Source: Malurus cyaneus samueli (lineage: Eukaryota; Chordata; Aves; Passeriformes; Maluridae). Taken from it: DNA of 64,000 nucleotides. This document shows positions 26,690 to 39,080 of this stretch, in pieces. The stretch's first letter is position 1. Each line of letters opens with the position of its first letter. The translations under genes and the position numbers were made by a program. The stretch spans positions 51,672,863 to 51,736,862 of the forward strand of contig CM019214.1 of the NCBI GenBank assembly GCA_009741485.1. Reading direction: 5' to 3'. The notes beneath the pieces were generated by a model. The model saw nothing but the letters and a program-made list of their open reading frames with translations, made no database searches and was not told the DNA's origin.

Positions 26690-27147
26690 CATGGAGCTCC
26701 AGTGGAGCTACAAAGTTGATCAAGGGACTGGAGCACCTCTTTTAATAGGAAAGGCTGAGAGAAATGGGCCTATTCAGCCTCAAGAAGGGATGGCTGAGAG
26801 GGGACCTCATCAATTTGTACAATTATCTGAAGGGCAGGGGTCAAGAGGACGGAGCCAGGCTCTTCTCAGTGTTGCCAAACAATAAGACAAGGGGCAAGGG
26901 GGAGAAACTGGAGCGCAGGAAGTTCCACCTGAATCTGAGGGGGAACTTCTTTGCTGTGTAGGTGAACCTGCACTGGAAGAGATTGCCCAGAGAGGTTGTG
27001 GAGCCTCCCTCATTGGAGGTGTTCAAAAACCATCCGGACACAATCCTGTGCCATGTGCTCTGGGATGACCCTGCTTGAGCAGGGAGCTTGGACCAGATGT
27101 CCCACCGTGGTCTCCTTCCAATTTTACTCCTTCTGTGGTTCTGTAAT
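26690..27147 (+). mobile_element. CR1 LINE, 5'-truncated copy (about 460 bp)
   Basis: This is a CR1 3' segment in sense orientation containing the recognisable blocks GATCAAGGGACTGGAGCACC, AGGAAAGGCTGAGAGAAATG, TATCTGAAGGGCAGGGGTCA, GGAAGTTCCACCTGAATCTG and GCCCAGAGAGGTTGTGGAGC. It ends in TTCTGTGGTTCTGTAATA, the degenerate terminal octamers of CR1. It keeps more of the end of ORF2 and the 3' UTR than the neighbouring copy at 26248-26482 and belongs to a different, CR1 subfamily (its terminal unit is TTCTGTG rather than TCTATG). The short open frames overlapping it are not genes. Confidence 0.93.
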
Positions 27148-30100
27148 AAGTCAGTTCCTTACTTTGCCATGGCACATCTGAAACAGAACACAAATGTTGT
27201 GGAACAGGCCTGCAACATATGATGCCTGCAAGATCTATTTACTCTCCAAAAGCAGGAGATGGTCCTGAGTGTCCCATGCTAACTCTCTGCAGGGTGGTCA
27301 GCAGTAAGTAAAACATAAAAGGTCACACAGGTTGTGTTTGAAGGCAAGCTGCCACCCTCGAACTTTGGCAACAACAAAAAGTTGTTTTGAAATGCACCAA
27401 TCCAGGCAAGTAGAAATGCAATGTCTAGAAGGCAGCTTCACCCCTTTTTCTTTCTAGAAACAGTAGAAACAGCATTAGTATTTTTCTGTAACACTAGTAC
27501 TTCTCCTTCATTTTCAGTGTGATCGATGTGCTGACTTGTAGATAAGATTGATAATTCTGCTTCTGAGTCAATATGCTTCCTAAAAATTTCAGCTTTCTTA
27601 CCAGGAAATCACTGAAGGGGCAGCTCTGCTTCCCGATTTCTCTAGTAGTCACAGAGTTTCCAGAACAAATCTATCTGAGCTTCTTCCTCATTTGCCATGG
27701 CTCCTCACTGACTCTGTAGCAGTATTTGTTCAGTTGCTTCTTCACTTTTCACCTAAAATTGGTCACTGTAGTGATCCCATGTTTTAAAAGCCTTCCAAAA
27801 GAATGGGAGAAGATTCCAAAGTTGATTTCTCAGCATTGGTGACCAGCACATTTATTTGATACTTATAATTGTCTAGGCCTAATGCCAACAGATCTTGCCA
27901 GCTGCCTGCTGGTTCCAGCCTCTTCTGAATAAATTTTTCTGCTTCATTCCTGCTTAATCCTTCAGCCTCCATTCTTATCTGCACTTCTCCTTATCCTCTC
28001 ATCTGCTTTTAATGCACACACTGCCTCTCCTTTTGAATTTCAGGTCCTCTGCTTTACAATCTTTGGCCAATTATGTGAGGCTGGAACAGGGGAAAAGCAA
28101 GCAAGATATTTTCCTGTGGGCAAGGCTGAACTTGCAAAGGAGACTGAAACTTCTTTTTCCACCAGGATATTTGTCCTTGACAACCCTACTCATACCTTAC
28201 ATATGGCAGACTTTTTTTTTTTTTTTAAGAGTGTCATTTATTGTTATATGTAGGGCAATTTATAAGGATGCAAATAACAGAAATATCCCACTTTGTGTCT
28301 AGCTCTAAGTCTGCTGGAGGCAGCTGGAATTTTGCAATAGGTTTAGGATCCGTTATGGCAGAGAACAAACCTTTGCTCCACTTGCTCTGTTTGCTCTATG
28401 TATGAATACAATTCAGATACAGTGGAATAGACTTGCAGCTTTTGATTTCTTATTACAAACATAAGTATTTAAAAACTGTGCATGATAAGTACTGATCTCA
28501 TACCAATCTTGTTTATTGTGATGCAAAATTATGGAAAGTAAAAAGAAATAAGAAATAAGGTTGGCATTTATTCTGCAGTAATGAACTACTTGGACACATA
28601 ATTTTCTTAGGATCTATTTGCAGGAAGTTTAGTATAACAGGTCTAATCCTGTTAAATGAGAATTATGCACACAGATATAGCCAATATATTTTAAATACAA
28701 AGTGAGTACCAATTGAAATATGAAATCCATCGCTTCTTCCTTGCAATTTCAGTCACTCATATAATTGAATCTCAAGATCTGTATTTGTAATAGTATTGTG
28801 GGTTTTGTCTCAGTCCCCTCTTAGGGTACTGGTATAGATGTTTTGAAACAAAAAAAACTTAACAGATTTTGATGGCATCAGCAGATATCACTGAATTTTG
28901 CAGAAAAAGAAATTATTTTTTATCTTGAGTGAGCTCTCAGTGAGTTTTATGTTGTGAGCAGGATGCACATCAGTTTGCATTCTAGAATCATCACATTTTG
29001 CAAGGTTGAAAAGTGCTTAACAAATAATTTTAATTCTTTTTTAAAGAACAAGTTGATTTCGCATTTTTGCTTGCTGCCTTAGAATATTGTGCTCATTTCT
29101 ATGAGGCAGATATTCAAACAGCTCTTCCCTAATAAGGTAAAAGTTGCAGAAAACATGCATTTGAGATTTTGTAATTAAGTACTCAATTTGAGCACACTTA
29201 CAAATGCCAGAGGTAATGATTCTTTGAAGTTTATCTTTCATAGTAATCTTTTCATACTGCAAAAAAAAGGCAAGTAATACTGTGACCAAACAAAATTAGA
29301 ACCATAAATCAGATTAGCTCCTTCATAGTTTTTCACCAAACAACCAGTTCAATAAATCACTCTGCATGGTCTGTACATTATACTTACTGCTTTTCCTGTA
29401 TATACATCAGCACAACAGTGTGCCAGTTATTTGATATATGCAAAGTGAGTTAATGGGTGTTTTTAAAAGAAAAGAGAAAGATAAGAAAGAGACTGTTTTT
29501 ACTATTTTAAAAGCAGCACTGTTTTGTTGGGCTGGAGAATATGAGCTGGCTGTAGCAGGAGGTGCTGGTAAATCTCTGCTCTGTCATGCTGCAACAGATA
29601 CAGTCAGTGACTGCTACCCTAAGAGACAGGGCCAGCTTCACCTATCTGTGAAGGTTAAACTGTGATTCCTTTAGCTAGATCTCAAATGAAATATCTACAT
29701 TTTCCTTTGGTTCTTTTCCCATGTAGTATGTTCCTATAAATCTCTGGTCCATCTGAGAGAGCTGGTCCATGACTACTCCCTCTCTTCCATTTTGCAGTCT
29801 TTCATGAGTGACTAGCATGCTTGCATTCCCCCTATCCTTGCAACACAGCCCTGCATAAAATCATGCATGTTTCAGCTCATACTTTATCCAAAATGGAATA
29901 AATCTATGCTTGTGTCTTCCTGGTGTGGCCTAGAGTGAGCAGGAATGTGTATCAGCCTGACCAGCAATGCTCAGTGAGAGAGGTCAGGTGCTGCTGGAAA
30001 TGCTGTTGCAGTCAAAATCAAAGAAGATCCATTTTCTATTCTCTGTGCTTCTAACAGTGAACAAACTGTGAATACCTCAGATTTGACTGGCAATAACGAG

Positions 30101-31049
30101 AGTCGATAAATGATTGTCTTTCAACCATCCCAAGGTAATAATAATGGACAAACAAATGAATAAAGAAATAAGAATTGGTCTTTGATGCATTGTTGATTAA
30201 ATCCCTTGTCTTCTGACTGTCTATGCTTTTTTAGTATTGTCTACCTGGCATCTCTAAATAGTTAGAAAAAACAGCAGACACAGCCTAGGTACAGACTGAA
30301 ATGATGAACACATTGGTGTTGTAAATTAACATTTCTGCCTTTTGAAGCTGAGATGTTAAAACTGCTTAACATGGATTTTTTTATTTTTTTTATTTATAAG
30401 CACTGATTTTTATGTGGGTACTTTTCTGAAATCAAAAATGTTCTTGCGAATAGTGATTGTGACATGACTTTGGTTAGGAAGTTACCAAGGTGGAGCTTGA
30501 CACTATACAATAGCTTAGCACTTGTAGGCTAGAAAATATTAATGACATGAGCTATAACTCACCACTAACCATTAATCACTACTCATGACAGTGGTAAATT
30601 GTTTATCTAGATCACAGGAGATCCTTAATCTGCATTTGTCAAAGCAGGAGCATACATGGTGATTTTGTATGTCTTGGCTTAAGGTCTTTCAATTACAGAG
30701 GACTCTGTCTCATGTGCTTTTCACAAATGCTTTTGAACAGATCTAGTTTCCATTCTGTATATATTTTTTTAAACATTTAATTCTAGAAATACTTCACAAA
30801 ATTCAGCTTGTGATTTTGCTTTAAAGCTTTGTGTTAGCTTTATCTGGAAAGAGTCTCAAGAAGGAGACACTATAGACACTGATAAAATGGAACATCTTCT
30901 CCTCTCTAATATGCATTTTGACTTATTGAAGATATTTATAATTGGAGATTACATAAACAAATAGCCTGAACACCCTCTCTTTTTCAAAATCCTTTTTGTT
31001 AACTACGCTACTTTTATTACTAAGTATTTTATTAACTACTCACTTGTCT
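27148..31049. other. Unique intergenic sequence
   Basis: No transposon or gene is recognised after the CR1 copy. Short open frames here (up to 96 codons) have no family resemblance. Confidence 0.65.
28212..28226. repeat. Poly(T) run, 15 bp
   Basis: Unbroken homopolymer with no associated element recognised. Confidence 0.95.
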
Positions 31050-31145
31050 TTGTTTTACAAATGAGGCAGTTGGGAAGTCACTCACTCTTGGCTTTGTCCT
31101 GGTAGGAAATAGAAGCCAAGACTGTGAAAGAGCTGATCTGTATTT
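31050..31145. mobile_element. Possible MIR-like SINE relic
   Basis: The segment TTTGTTTTACAAATGAGGCA followed by GGGAAGTCACTCACTCTTGG and AATAGAAGCCAAGACTG resembles the reverse complement of the MIR core/3' part (TTTTACAGATGAGGAAACTG...AAGTGACTTGCCCAAGG...). The order of blocks is right but identity is low. A diverged MIR or related tRNA-SINE is plausible; coincidence cannot be excluded. Confidence 0.4.
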
Positions 31146-34100
31146 CATAGTGAGTCTTCATGTGTTATACTGGGTATGCTAAATCTTGGTATTATTGTTA
31201 AATATTTTTTTAACCTTGGGCTTGAGAAAGCCCAGAGTGAAGTCTGAACAGATTCTTCTTCTGTCTCACAGCAGCTTCCCATAAACTATTTGCTTAAAGG
31301 CTACATGATCCCTGTCCTGTGATATTCTTTGCTTAAGAGGGACAGCTGAACCTATTAACAGTCATCACTTGTATTACATTATTTTAACCTTTTTAATATA
31401 ACGCATAATATAAACGTTTATTTATAGGACTTATTGTTGGGGTTTACTTGGGGAACATGGATTTGTTGACATATACTGATTAATGCAAACTAATTTTTAC
31501 AGTCCTTTTGTTCCTTCATGACCAGAAGGTAACTCAGTCATTTGAGATTTGAAATTAATCATTTCTAATGAGACTTTGATCACTGTGACCTCTTCAGGAG
31601 AAAAATTTTCTGGCTTCAGATTTTAGATCTGTGTCCTAAGCTCACTGCCATAACTGAGATGTTTGCCATAGTGCTGCTCCATACAAAATCAATCAAGTTT
31701 ATTTACTGGAGTGTCAGTCTCACTCCTTTCTCTAGCATTAGATTTTTTTTTGTTTAAAAATAAGATGTTTATAAGCAGTTTGTTTTTAAATATAGTATGG
31801 TATTTAACACTGAGAGCCCCAAAATATGTGAGCTATGAAAACAAACAAATCACAAAGGTACAGTGTAGTAAATTCTTGGTGGCATTGTATATTCCTGCTA
31901 GTATCATAATGTACTAGGTGGGTTGGGCACAAAACTCTCTGAATAAGGAAAGGATCCTTTATCCTTATTTTGATTTTTTTTTTGTCTATTTGTATAAGGC
32001 AAAAGACTACCAATTATACATTCCTGAGGAAAAAAAAATCCCATATATGTGAATATTGTTAGCAAAATAATTTTAAAAACAAGAGAACTTGTTGTCTAAT
32101 ATTGCCTAGATTCTTAGGTACTTGACTTTTTATCTCTCAGTCAGTCAACATGAGCCAAAAGTGGCCTAAAGGCTTAGATGTTCCAGTGGTTACTCCAGCA
32201 CAATCTAATCTGTGACCTCTATCCCTTTGGTTTTTATAATGTCCTTATAAAAACATAATACATTTAAGTATGCTTAAAGTGCTACTGGCTATAATTAAAG
32301 TTCTGTCAGCCTTTCCATTATAAATCCCTCTTTTCAAGGTTTAATATCTCAGCGGTTTCAATTCCCACTGGGCTAAACTTGATACAGAAGCTGTCAGCAT
32401 GAATGCAAATCCCTCCTACCTTCAAAAATATTTTCAATTCATAAAGTTGCTGGGTTTTATTGTTACAGTCCTGCAGATTGCAAGAGCATTTCTGATTAGA
32501 TCCCCTCCCAAAGTCTTTCACACTGCCCTGTCTTATCTTACACAAATCAAGAAAGGAACATGTCCAAACTTTGAAATGCACAAACGGACTGATGGAATTT
32601 TGTTTTTCCTAGTTTTAGGCTATAGGTTGAGTGCAGCTTCCACCCATATTGAAAACTGCTGATTTCAGGTTAGATCCCCAGACTCCTCCAGACTGTATGT
32701 GAAAAGCAAAGTTAATAACCTTGGCCATAAAGCAGTGCATCACACCTCTACCTTTCCCATCTTTATTTTTAAAGACTAGACTGGATTTGCTGAACATTAA
32801 AGGGAAATTCAAGTTGACTCTTGAAGAAATTAGAAGATACCCTCTCCACTGAACTCCTCAGTCTGGGGATAAGTCTAGAGCTGTTCAGCACCACTCTGCC
32901 ATTCTATCTTCAATATTAGCATTGCAAATTGCATTTCTAGATAAGAATAATGACTGTTGATCTTTAATATCTTCCAAACTGAAGTGACTCAACTGAAGTG
33001 GCTCATGCAGAGTGCCATTAACAGTCCTAAACCAGAAATAAAAAATTGTCAACAGTTTGATGATCTTTTAATTTTATTGATGACCACTTTTCCACTTTGT
33101 TGTGGAATACTACAGAAAAAAAAATCATTGGCGCTTCCCAATTTCTTAGAAATGAAGCATGTTCATTCTTTTTTAGGTTTGAAATCCTTCACAAACTCAC
33201 AAACAATTGATGCTGTAACCAAAAAATATTGCATCATAATTTCTTTTTCTCTCCCATTCTGGGTCCATGAATATTACATTTCTAAACAGCAACTGTACTT
33301 CAGGTTCTCTCTTCTTCCCCTCTGGGCTTGTGACTAGAATACATTTCTGGAGGCAGAGGTGATTTATGGGACTAAAGACCTCAGAAATTGAAGGATTTTG
33401 GTCATCCCATTCTGGTCAGCTGCTCCAGCTTTGGGCTGTTACAAGAAAGGATCATTTAGCTGTCAGTGTGGAGGAGATCAGGGTTTTGAACTCAGTTTCA
33501 CAACCAAAACCCTCCCACTGAATTGGAAACATAGCTACCACAAACACAGATTTTGAAACACTGTATTTTTCTGTGGTCTCTAATTGGCTTGCCAGTCATG
33601 AGTTCTGCTGCTCTGAACCCCATTCTGGGCAGTGTGTTCAGGACTCATGGCTGTGTAAACTTAAACATTGTCAAAGAAAGGAAAATACCCTTTTTGTGTA
33701 TTTATGTATATAAATATATGCACTTGTGAATGCACCTTGATATACACTTACCTATGTACACACATACACTTTGGAGTATATTTTGCCTTAGAGTTTGCTT
33801 ATGCTGTGTCAGATTTGAAAAGTGAAAAAAATTCAGTCAAAATAACTCAAATGTTATCATGTTTCTTTTTACGACTGTCTTAGTTCTAATAAGCACTCAC
33901 AACTTTGACAACAACTATAGACTGAAATAAAACAACCACTTGTTTGTGAAAGAACCCCTAAATGTTCCTGCACTGCAAGTCAGGGTATTTGATGCCCTTT
34001 TTGCCAATTATAATTTAGTGGCCAAAGTCAAGTATGTAGTGTGTTGTAGTAAAAATTATCTCTTTGAAAAATGATAGGATATTCTTTTAGAAGCCAAAGA

Positions 34101-37100
34101 TACCTGACATTCCAGAATAAGAACTGGAACTAGGCTCATATGTAGAGCCCAAATTAGTTGAGGAGTAGCAGTGGTAAGAGAAAAAGGTGCAAGAGATGAA
34201 AAGGCATGCACCATAAAATAGTAAGGAGTGAAAATGAGTCAGAGAGACCGTCAGGCCAGTTAGAACTAATGCTTGTTAAATCTCAAATAAAATATGCAAT
34301 CAAGAAAAGTTCAGCGTCCTACTTTTGTGAAGAAAAGTTGAATGCAAAGTGTCGCTTTTGGTCTGGTACAGCCCAGTACCAGAGTACACAGGCACATTGT
34401 CTGCTCAGAAGCCTACAGCTGTTGTGCTTTTCACTTTGGTTCACTTGAGTTCCTTTGTCATTCAGGTGCATTGCCTTATTGAACTAAATCCCCATGTATT
34501 TGGAAGTCACTGAAAAGAGGCTACATTTGTAGGCATTCTAACTGTGCTTGTTATTGTTTGTGACTTGAAGTGGGTTCATAAGATGGTGGAATAAAATATT
34601 AATGAAAATGCATTGGAAATGTGTTAAAGCAACCATTTCTGAAATATCTAAAAAGAGAGCTTTTTTTGAGGGGAAGGAAGCAATTTAGTTTCAGTTTTTA
34701 AATATATTTATATACATATAAATATAAACATAAACACATACAAACAAATGCACAGCCTTCTAAACAATGCTACTTTTTAATGTATCCTTAGAAATCCAGC
34801 TGCAATCATAAATATTTTCTAAAAAGGTATCATTTTATTTGACGGATAGATTAATTTTCTCATCTGCAAATAATAATCATCATAATAGTGGGAGGAATGT
34901 ACTACACCAAACACATTGGATTTTTGTAAATCTCTTTCATATTGGCAAGATCTAACAAAGATGCATGCTCCTATTACAAGATTTACACAATGTTAAATAT
35001 TTTTAGATTGATTGCAGCAGAAGTACTCAGAGACAACTCTTGCAAGAGTCTCAAGAGGATCTAGTTTAGCAGTAATTTTATACAAGTGAAAAAAATACAA
35101 GAAATGTAATAGAATTTGAACATTTAATCTGTTTGCCTTTTAACCTTTATGAAATGGTAGACATTGCATTTTCAGTGTAATAAATGATTTGAAAAAATTC
35201 TCCCCTAATGCAAATCTAATATTTTTTTCTTATAACATTGATTTTGCTTCAGTAATTTTGAATCCTTCCCATACAAATGGTGGAAAGAGGAGTAACATGA
35301 AGGAAATGATCAAATGATTGCTCACAGGTTATTGTTGCAACTAGTTTTTCTGTTACTTGCAAATATAAGTGTGTTAAACTAGAATAATCCACATCAAAGT
35401 GACCCAGAGCTCAGCTCTATCCAGCCTTTTTACTTCAGCAGAGATCTAAACATTTGTCTCTTATGAGATAAAACACACAGTAAGACAAGGACATGCCAGC
35501 TCATACAAAACCTAGCAGGAGAAGCTCTCTTTTATTTTATGAGGCTTTTGTATTTGAAGGAGGGTAGCTGGTAGCCAGTAAATGTTATATTTCTCCCATG
35601 CTGTCTTTTCTCATATCTGCATTTTTACAGTGCAATCTTCATTTACTAGAAAATACAACAGAATGTTGTTTTGCGGGGAGCTTGCAATGAGGCTAAGAAT
35701 TTAATTTTTGAGCTTGGATTCAAATTCAGATGTGTTCCCCAATTCTCCTCATATCCACACTAATAAATGTCTTTGCCAAGGCTGTGTAATGCCCATCTGA
35801 GCTCGTGGCCCTCCTGTGGGCAGAGAAAAGCTAGGGTAAAGTCGTGACTGCTAACTTTATTCTTTCTGTAACATAACTGGATCAATGTGAAGTCAAGGGC
35901 TCCGGTTTTTTAAGAAATAGGAAAAATAATTACATTTTTAGTTCTCCTGTTTCAGTTCTCTTTGAGCAGCTGGGGACAGAAGAATTAGCTCACAGTAGCT
36001 GAAAAGAGAAAGTTATCAACTGAGGTAAAGTCTGTTTTCTCAAACCTCTTCCATGAGCTGTGCCTTTTCTGTGGGCACATATGGTCACTCTACAAGGACA
36101 TCTATGTACCTCACCCCTTTTAGTATCTGTGATTTATATGTGGCTTAAGAGGCTCTGATATTATAACATTTCTGTCACATTAGGGCATGAGCTTATATTC
36201 TCTGTATAGAAATTTATGGTGATTAGGTTTTTTTCTAGTGAATACAGATCCTGTGCTTTGTAGGAAACATGAATGCTGCTTGATTCCCAGATAAACTGAA
36301 AGCTTATAAGGTGCTCTTAAATCTTACAGCTGCTCATGGTTTCTGTGTAATCATTTACATTGTGCTTATCACCATGATGGCACAGAGTGTGTGTGTCCAG
36401 TGTGTGTCCAGAAGATCACTGTGATCATCATTCTGTATCAGATCTTTCGTTGTTACCAAGGTTTTTGAGGTTTTCCAAATAAGACAAGGTAAGTGACTAC
36501 AAACTGAGGAGATGTTTTTCTTTATAAATCCTCTGAAGGCAATTTGGTGTTTCAAACGACATTTATGGTAGCACTGGACACAAATGGACACTTGATGAAT
36601 TTTAGCATTTTTACTAGAAACAATAAACAATTTTTGCTGTTCTAACTCCATGACTGAAAAGAATCAGCCAACTTGTTTTGTTTGCCCTCAGGTCATGGTA
36701 AAGTGTTGTAAGGCTCACACTATAAAACCAGCCATGAATAAAGCAACTGAGTAATTTTTTTCATGTTTCTAGAAATTAAAAGTGGTTTATTTTCACCAGC
36801 CTAATTTTTACCCATCATTTGTTCACTTAAATTACTCCCTGACAGAGCGTGCTTCATAGCTTCATAGATGTGATTGCATTTTTCTGAGAGACTACAGAAA
36901 ACTGCATCTGCAACTTTTATTGTAAACTGCAGTGAAGCATAAGGTTTGGCTTACTAATGAAACTGCTCACAGTTTGCTAAGACATAAAAAGGCAAAAAGC
37001 ACAAGGAAAAACAAAGTTGTCTGGAGACAGGCTTTGTGCTTGAATTTTTAAAAAAAAAGGAGTAATAAAAGAGTAAGAGCATGGTTTAAAGAGAAAACAA

Positions 37101-38473
37101 AGGAAAAAGTCTAAAAATTTAAAGGAAAAAATAAGGTGTAAGTAATCAGATGAAAGAGAAGGAAGGGTTCAGGTCATTTTTTCAAACAAGCAAACACTTT
37201 ACAGAGTGGAATCTAGAGCTTTCATCACACAAAATGTTTCTCAAAAAAAAAGATATTTTTCCTTAAACCAAAAGATAGACTGCTCCATGAGAGGGTTCTC
37301 TCTCATGATACTGTTGGATTCCAGGATGCAACAGGAACAAGGATCTTATGTTAAGCTACACAGACATGATTAAATAAGACCCCATTTATAAATTTGCTTT
37401 TCAGTTAGGAAATTCACACTGGCATTTTTTGGTCACCATGACTGTATAATTTTACATTGCATTTCACAAAAAAATAATTAGAAGATACAGTGGCATAAGG
37501 TGCCAGAATTTTATGATTTTTGTGAAATGTTTTCCAGTTCCTTTCAAGTCTATATTAAATGCTTAAGATCAATTGTCCATTAGGGAAATTGGGAAAAATA
37601 TTTTGTTGGCATAAAATTCCTTTTTCTCTGAAAATCACAACAATAATGAACAATATGTTGCCTTGAATCGCAAATTCCTTCTGCATAGCCTTGGTGTAGT
37701 ACCTGAGCTCTCTAAGTCCTTTCTCTCTAGAGCAACAGGTCTTCCTCAGAGGAAGCAGCAGTAGGTAGGAGGATTTGGGCATTTTTTTTTTCATTTAATG
37801 TTCTTACTTTGATCTTGCTACAGTTTCGAGAGTATGAGCAGAAAAATAAATTATCACAGTGCTACAAATGCATTTATGACACCATGGTGCACAGGTTATG
37901 TACATTCTGTCATGGGTGAGGTGCTATACCTTTGGCTCACCAAGCTTTGTTGAGAAAAGGTGCAAACACAAAGAGTTACCATGAAGCAGCTGGTGTATCC
38001 TTTCTCATTGGTTTGTGATATGTGAGCACATACGATGGAGGTATCTCTGCCATTGCTCCTTTGAAAGGGACTTGCCAGAGACCCAGGACATTTCAGACTG
38101 CTCTTGCAAGCAGGTTATTAGTTGAGAGTCTTCTTTCTCTTTAGTGAAATTCTATCCATTCAGTTATTGAACTGGAAAGAAACAGCAAACCCCAATTCAT
38201 AACCTTAAATTTATTTTGGTTAACAGCCTCCAATTTCTTTTCTCTGTAGGCTCTTCCTACTAGGGTCTCTTCCCATTCAGTCTGGACCCATTCTGTTTCA
38301 GTACCTGAATCAAGCTCGTCATGTATATTTTAATGTGTGACCCCCTGAAAAATTTCACACATCAGGAGATTGAATTCTTGAGCAGACCTGGTGAGATGGA
38401 GCGTGGGCAGGTGAGAAGAGAGAGGGAAATAACCAGACATGAGTCTGTCTCTAGCAGCTATGTTCAGGGACGA
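31146..38473. other. Unique AT-rich sequence, no transposon recognised
   Basis: Over 7 kb without a recognisable interspersed repeat. Minor items: a 14-bp tandem duplication near 32.98 kb, a degenerate TA/CA-rich stretch near 33.7 kb, AT-rich low complexity at 34.70-34.75 kb, and a TGTGTGTCCAG doublet near 36.39-36.41 kb. The 126-codon frame at 32957-33337 is unrecognised. Confidence 0.6.
32977..33004. repeat. 14-bp tandem duplication
   Basis: AACTGAAGTGACTC is followed by AACTGAAGTGGCTC with one mismatch. Confidence 0.85.
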
Positions 38474-38478
38474 TGGGT
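38474..38478. repeat. Target-site duplication, left copy
   Basis: The word TGGGT lies immediately before the TG terminus of the LTR and is repeated exactly at 39076-39080 after its CA terminus. The perfect match suggests an insertion that has not had long to decay. Confidence 0.8.
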
Positions 38479-38588
38479 TGTCACAATCCGCTTAACTCAA
38501 GCGGGGGTCGTGAGGGTTTGTTATCGGAATCTCAGAGTGCAAAAGAAAACGAAGGGCAAATATATATGCTTCAAATAATCAGGAACAA

Positions 38589-38594
38589 TTTATT
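38589..38594 (-). terminator. Polyadenylation signal of the LTR
   Basis: AATAAA on the minus strand lies about 170 nt downstream of the TATA box and about 110 nt before the LTR end, which is the usual place for the retroviral poly(A) signal at the R/U5 side. Confidence 0.65.
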
Positions 38595-38619
38595 TGGATG
38601 TTTTGCGATAGAAGAGGGT

Positions 38620-38624
38620 GAGAG

Positions 38625-38655
<31 letters not shown>

Positions 38656-38660
38656 GAGAG
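38620..38660. repeat. (GA)n purine tract inside the LTR
   Basis: About 41 bp of GAGA/GAAA repeats lie within the predicted R region, so a transcript from the LTR would carry a CU-rich tract near its 5' end. The length may be polymorphic. Confidence 0.85.
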
Positions 38661-38762
38661 TGGGTTATAGCTACCAACGGTTCCGACGGATCTTCCGAAG
38701 TTCCACGGGTGTCGCCAGCATCCGTTGGGAGAGATCTCCCTTGGGGTCTTCTCGGAGAGAGT

Positions 38763-38769
38763 TTTTATA
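38763..38769 (-). promoter_or_regulatory. TATA box of the LTR promoter
   Basis: On the minus strand the sequence reads TATAAAA within GACTATAAAAAC. Its position inside the LTR predicts transcription starting near 38735 and running towards lower coordinates. Whether the promoter is active cannot be told from sequence. Confidence 0.7.
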
Positions 38770-39075
38770 GTCTTTTTGAAAGCGGGTGACAGCAAGCCAG
38801 GGGGTTGCGAAGTGTGGAAAACTGGCCAAGCAGTGAGGAAAGAATGTCTATTGTTAAGGTGTGCAGCATGGGCTTGGGCTGTACTGTTCTACTCAGGAAT
38901 GGTGCGATCATCCGTAACTTACATCCGTTCTCAGCAGCCTAGGAGCTGGAAATTTGGCAGTCCTCCCACCTTGATCTGGCTCGGACTCCTTTGAGCAAAA
39001 GTCCCCCTTTCTCCCGCCTTGGGGTTTTTTCGATGATCGTGAGACAGTCCAGGGTCTTCCATACGGTCTCTTACA

Positions 39076-39080
39076 TGGGT
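39076..39080. repeat. Target-site duplication, right copy
   Basis: The word TGGGT directly follows the ACA end of the LTR and is identical to 38474-38478. Confidence 0.8.

Larger units (their letters stand above)
38479..39075 (-). mobile_element. Solo LTR of an endogenous retrovirus (597 bp)
   Basis: The element begins TGTCACAATCC and ends GGTCTCTTACA on the plus strand, giving the canonical TG...CA termini. It is flanked on both sides by the identical 5-bp word TGGGT, as expected for a target-site duplication. Read on the minus strand it has a TATA box (38763-38769) followed about 170 nt later by AATAAA (38589-38594), the U3-R-U5 order of a retroviral LTR. U3 would be about 39075-38740, R about 38735-38570 and U5 about 38570-38479. 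It is much richer in CpG than its surroundings. No second LTR, primer-binding site or gag/pol sequence is seen nearby, so it is best read as a solo LTR left by LTR-LTR recombination. A 5-bp duplication is typical of ERVL-like or some gammaretrovirus-like avian families; I cannot name the family. It carries no coding capacity. Confidence 0.85.

Noticed and set aside
38571..38795. Minus-strand frame with SLSLSFSLFLSLS repeats
   Set aside because: It is the translation of the GA tract within the solo LTR and runs through the predicted R region.
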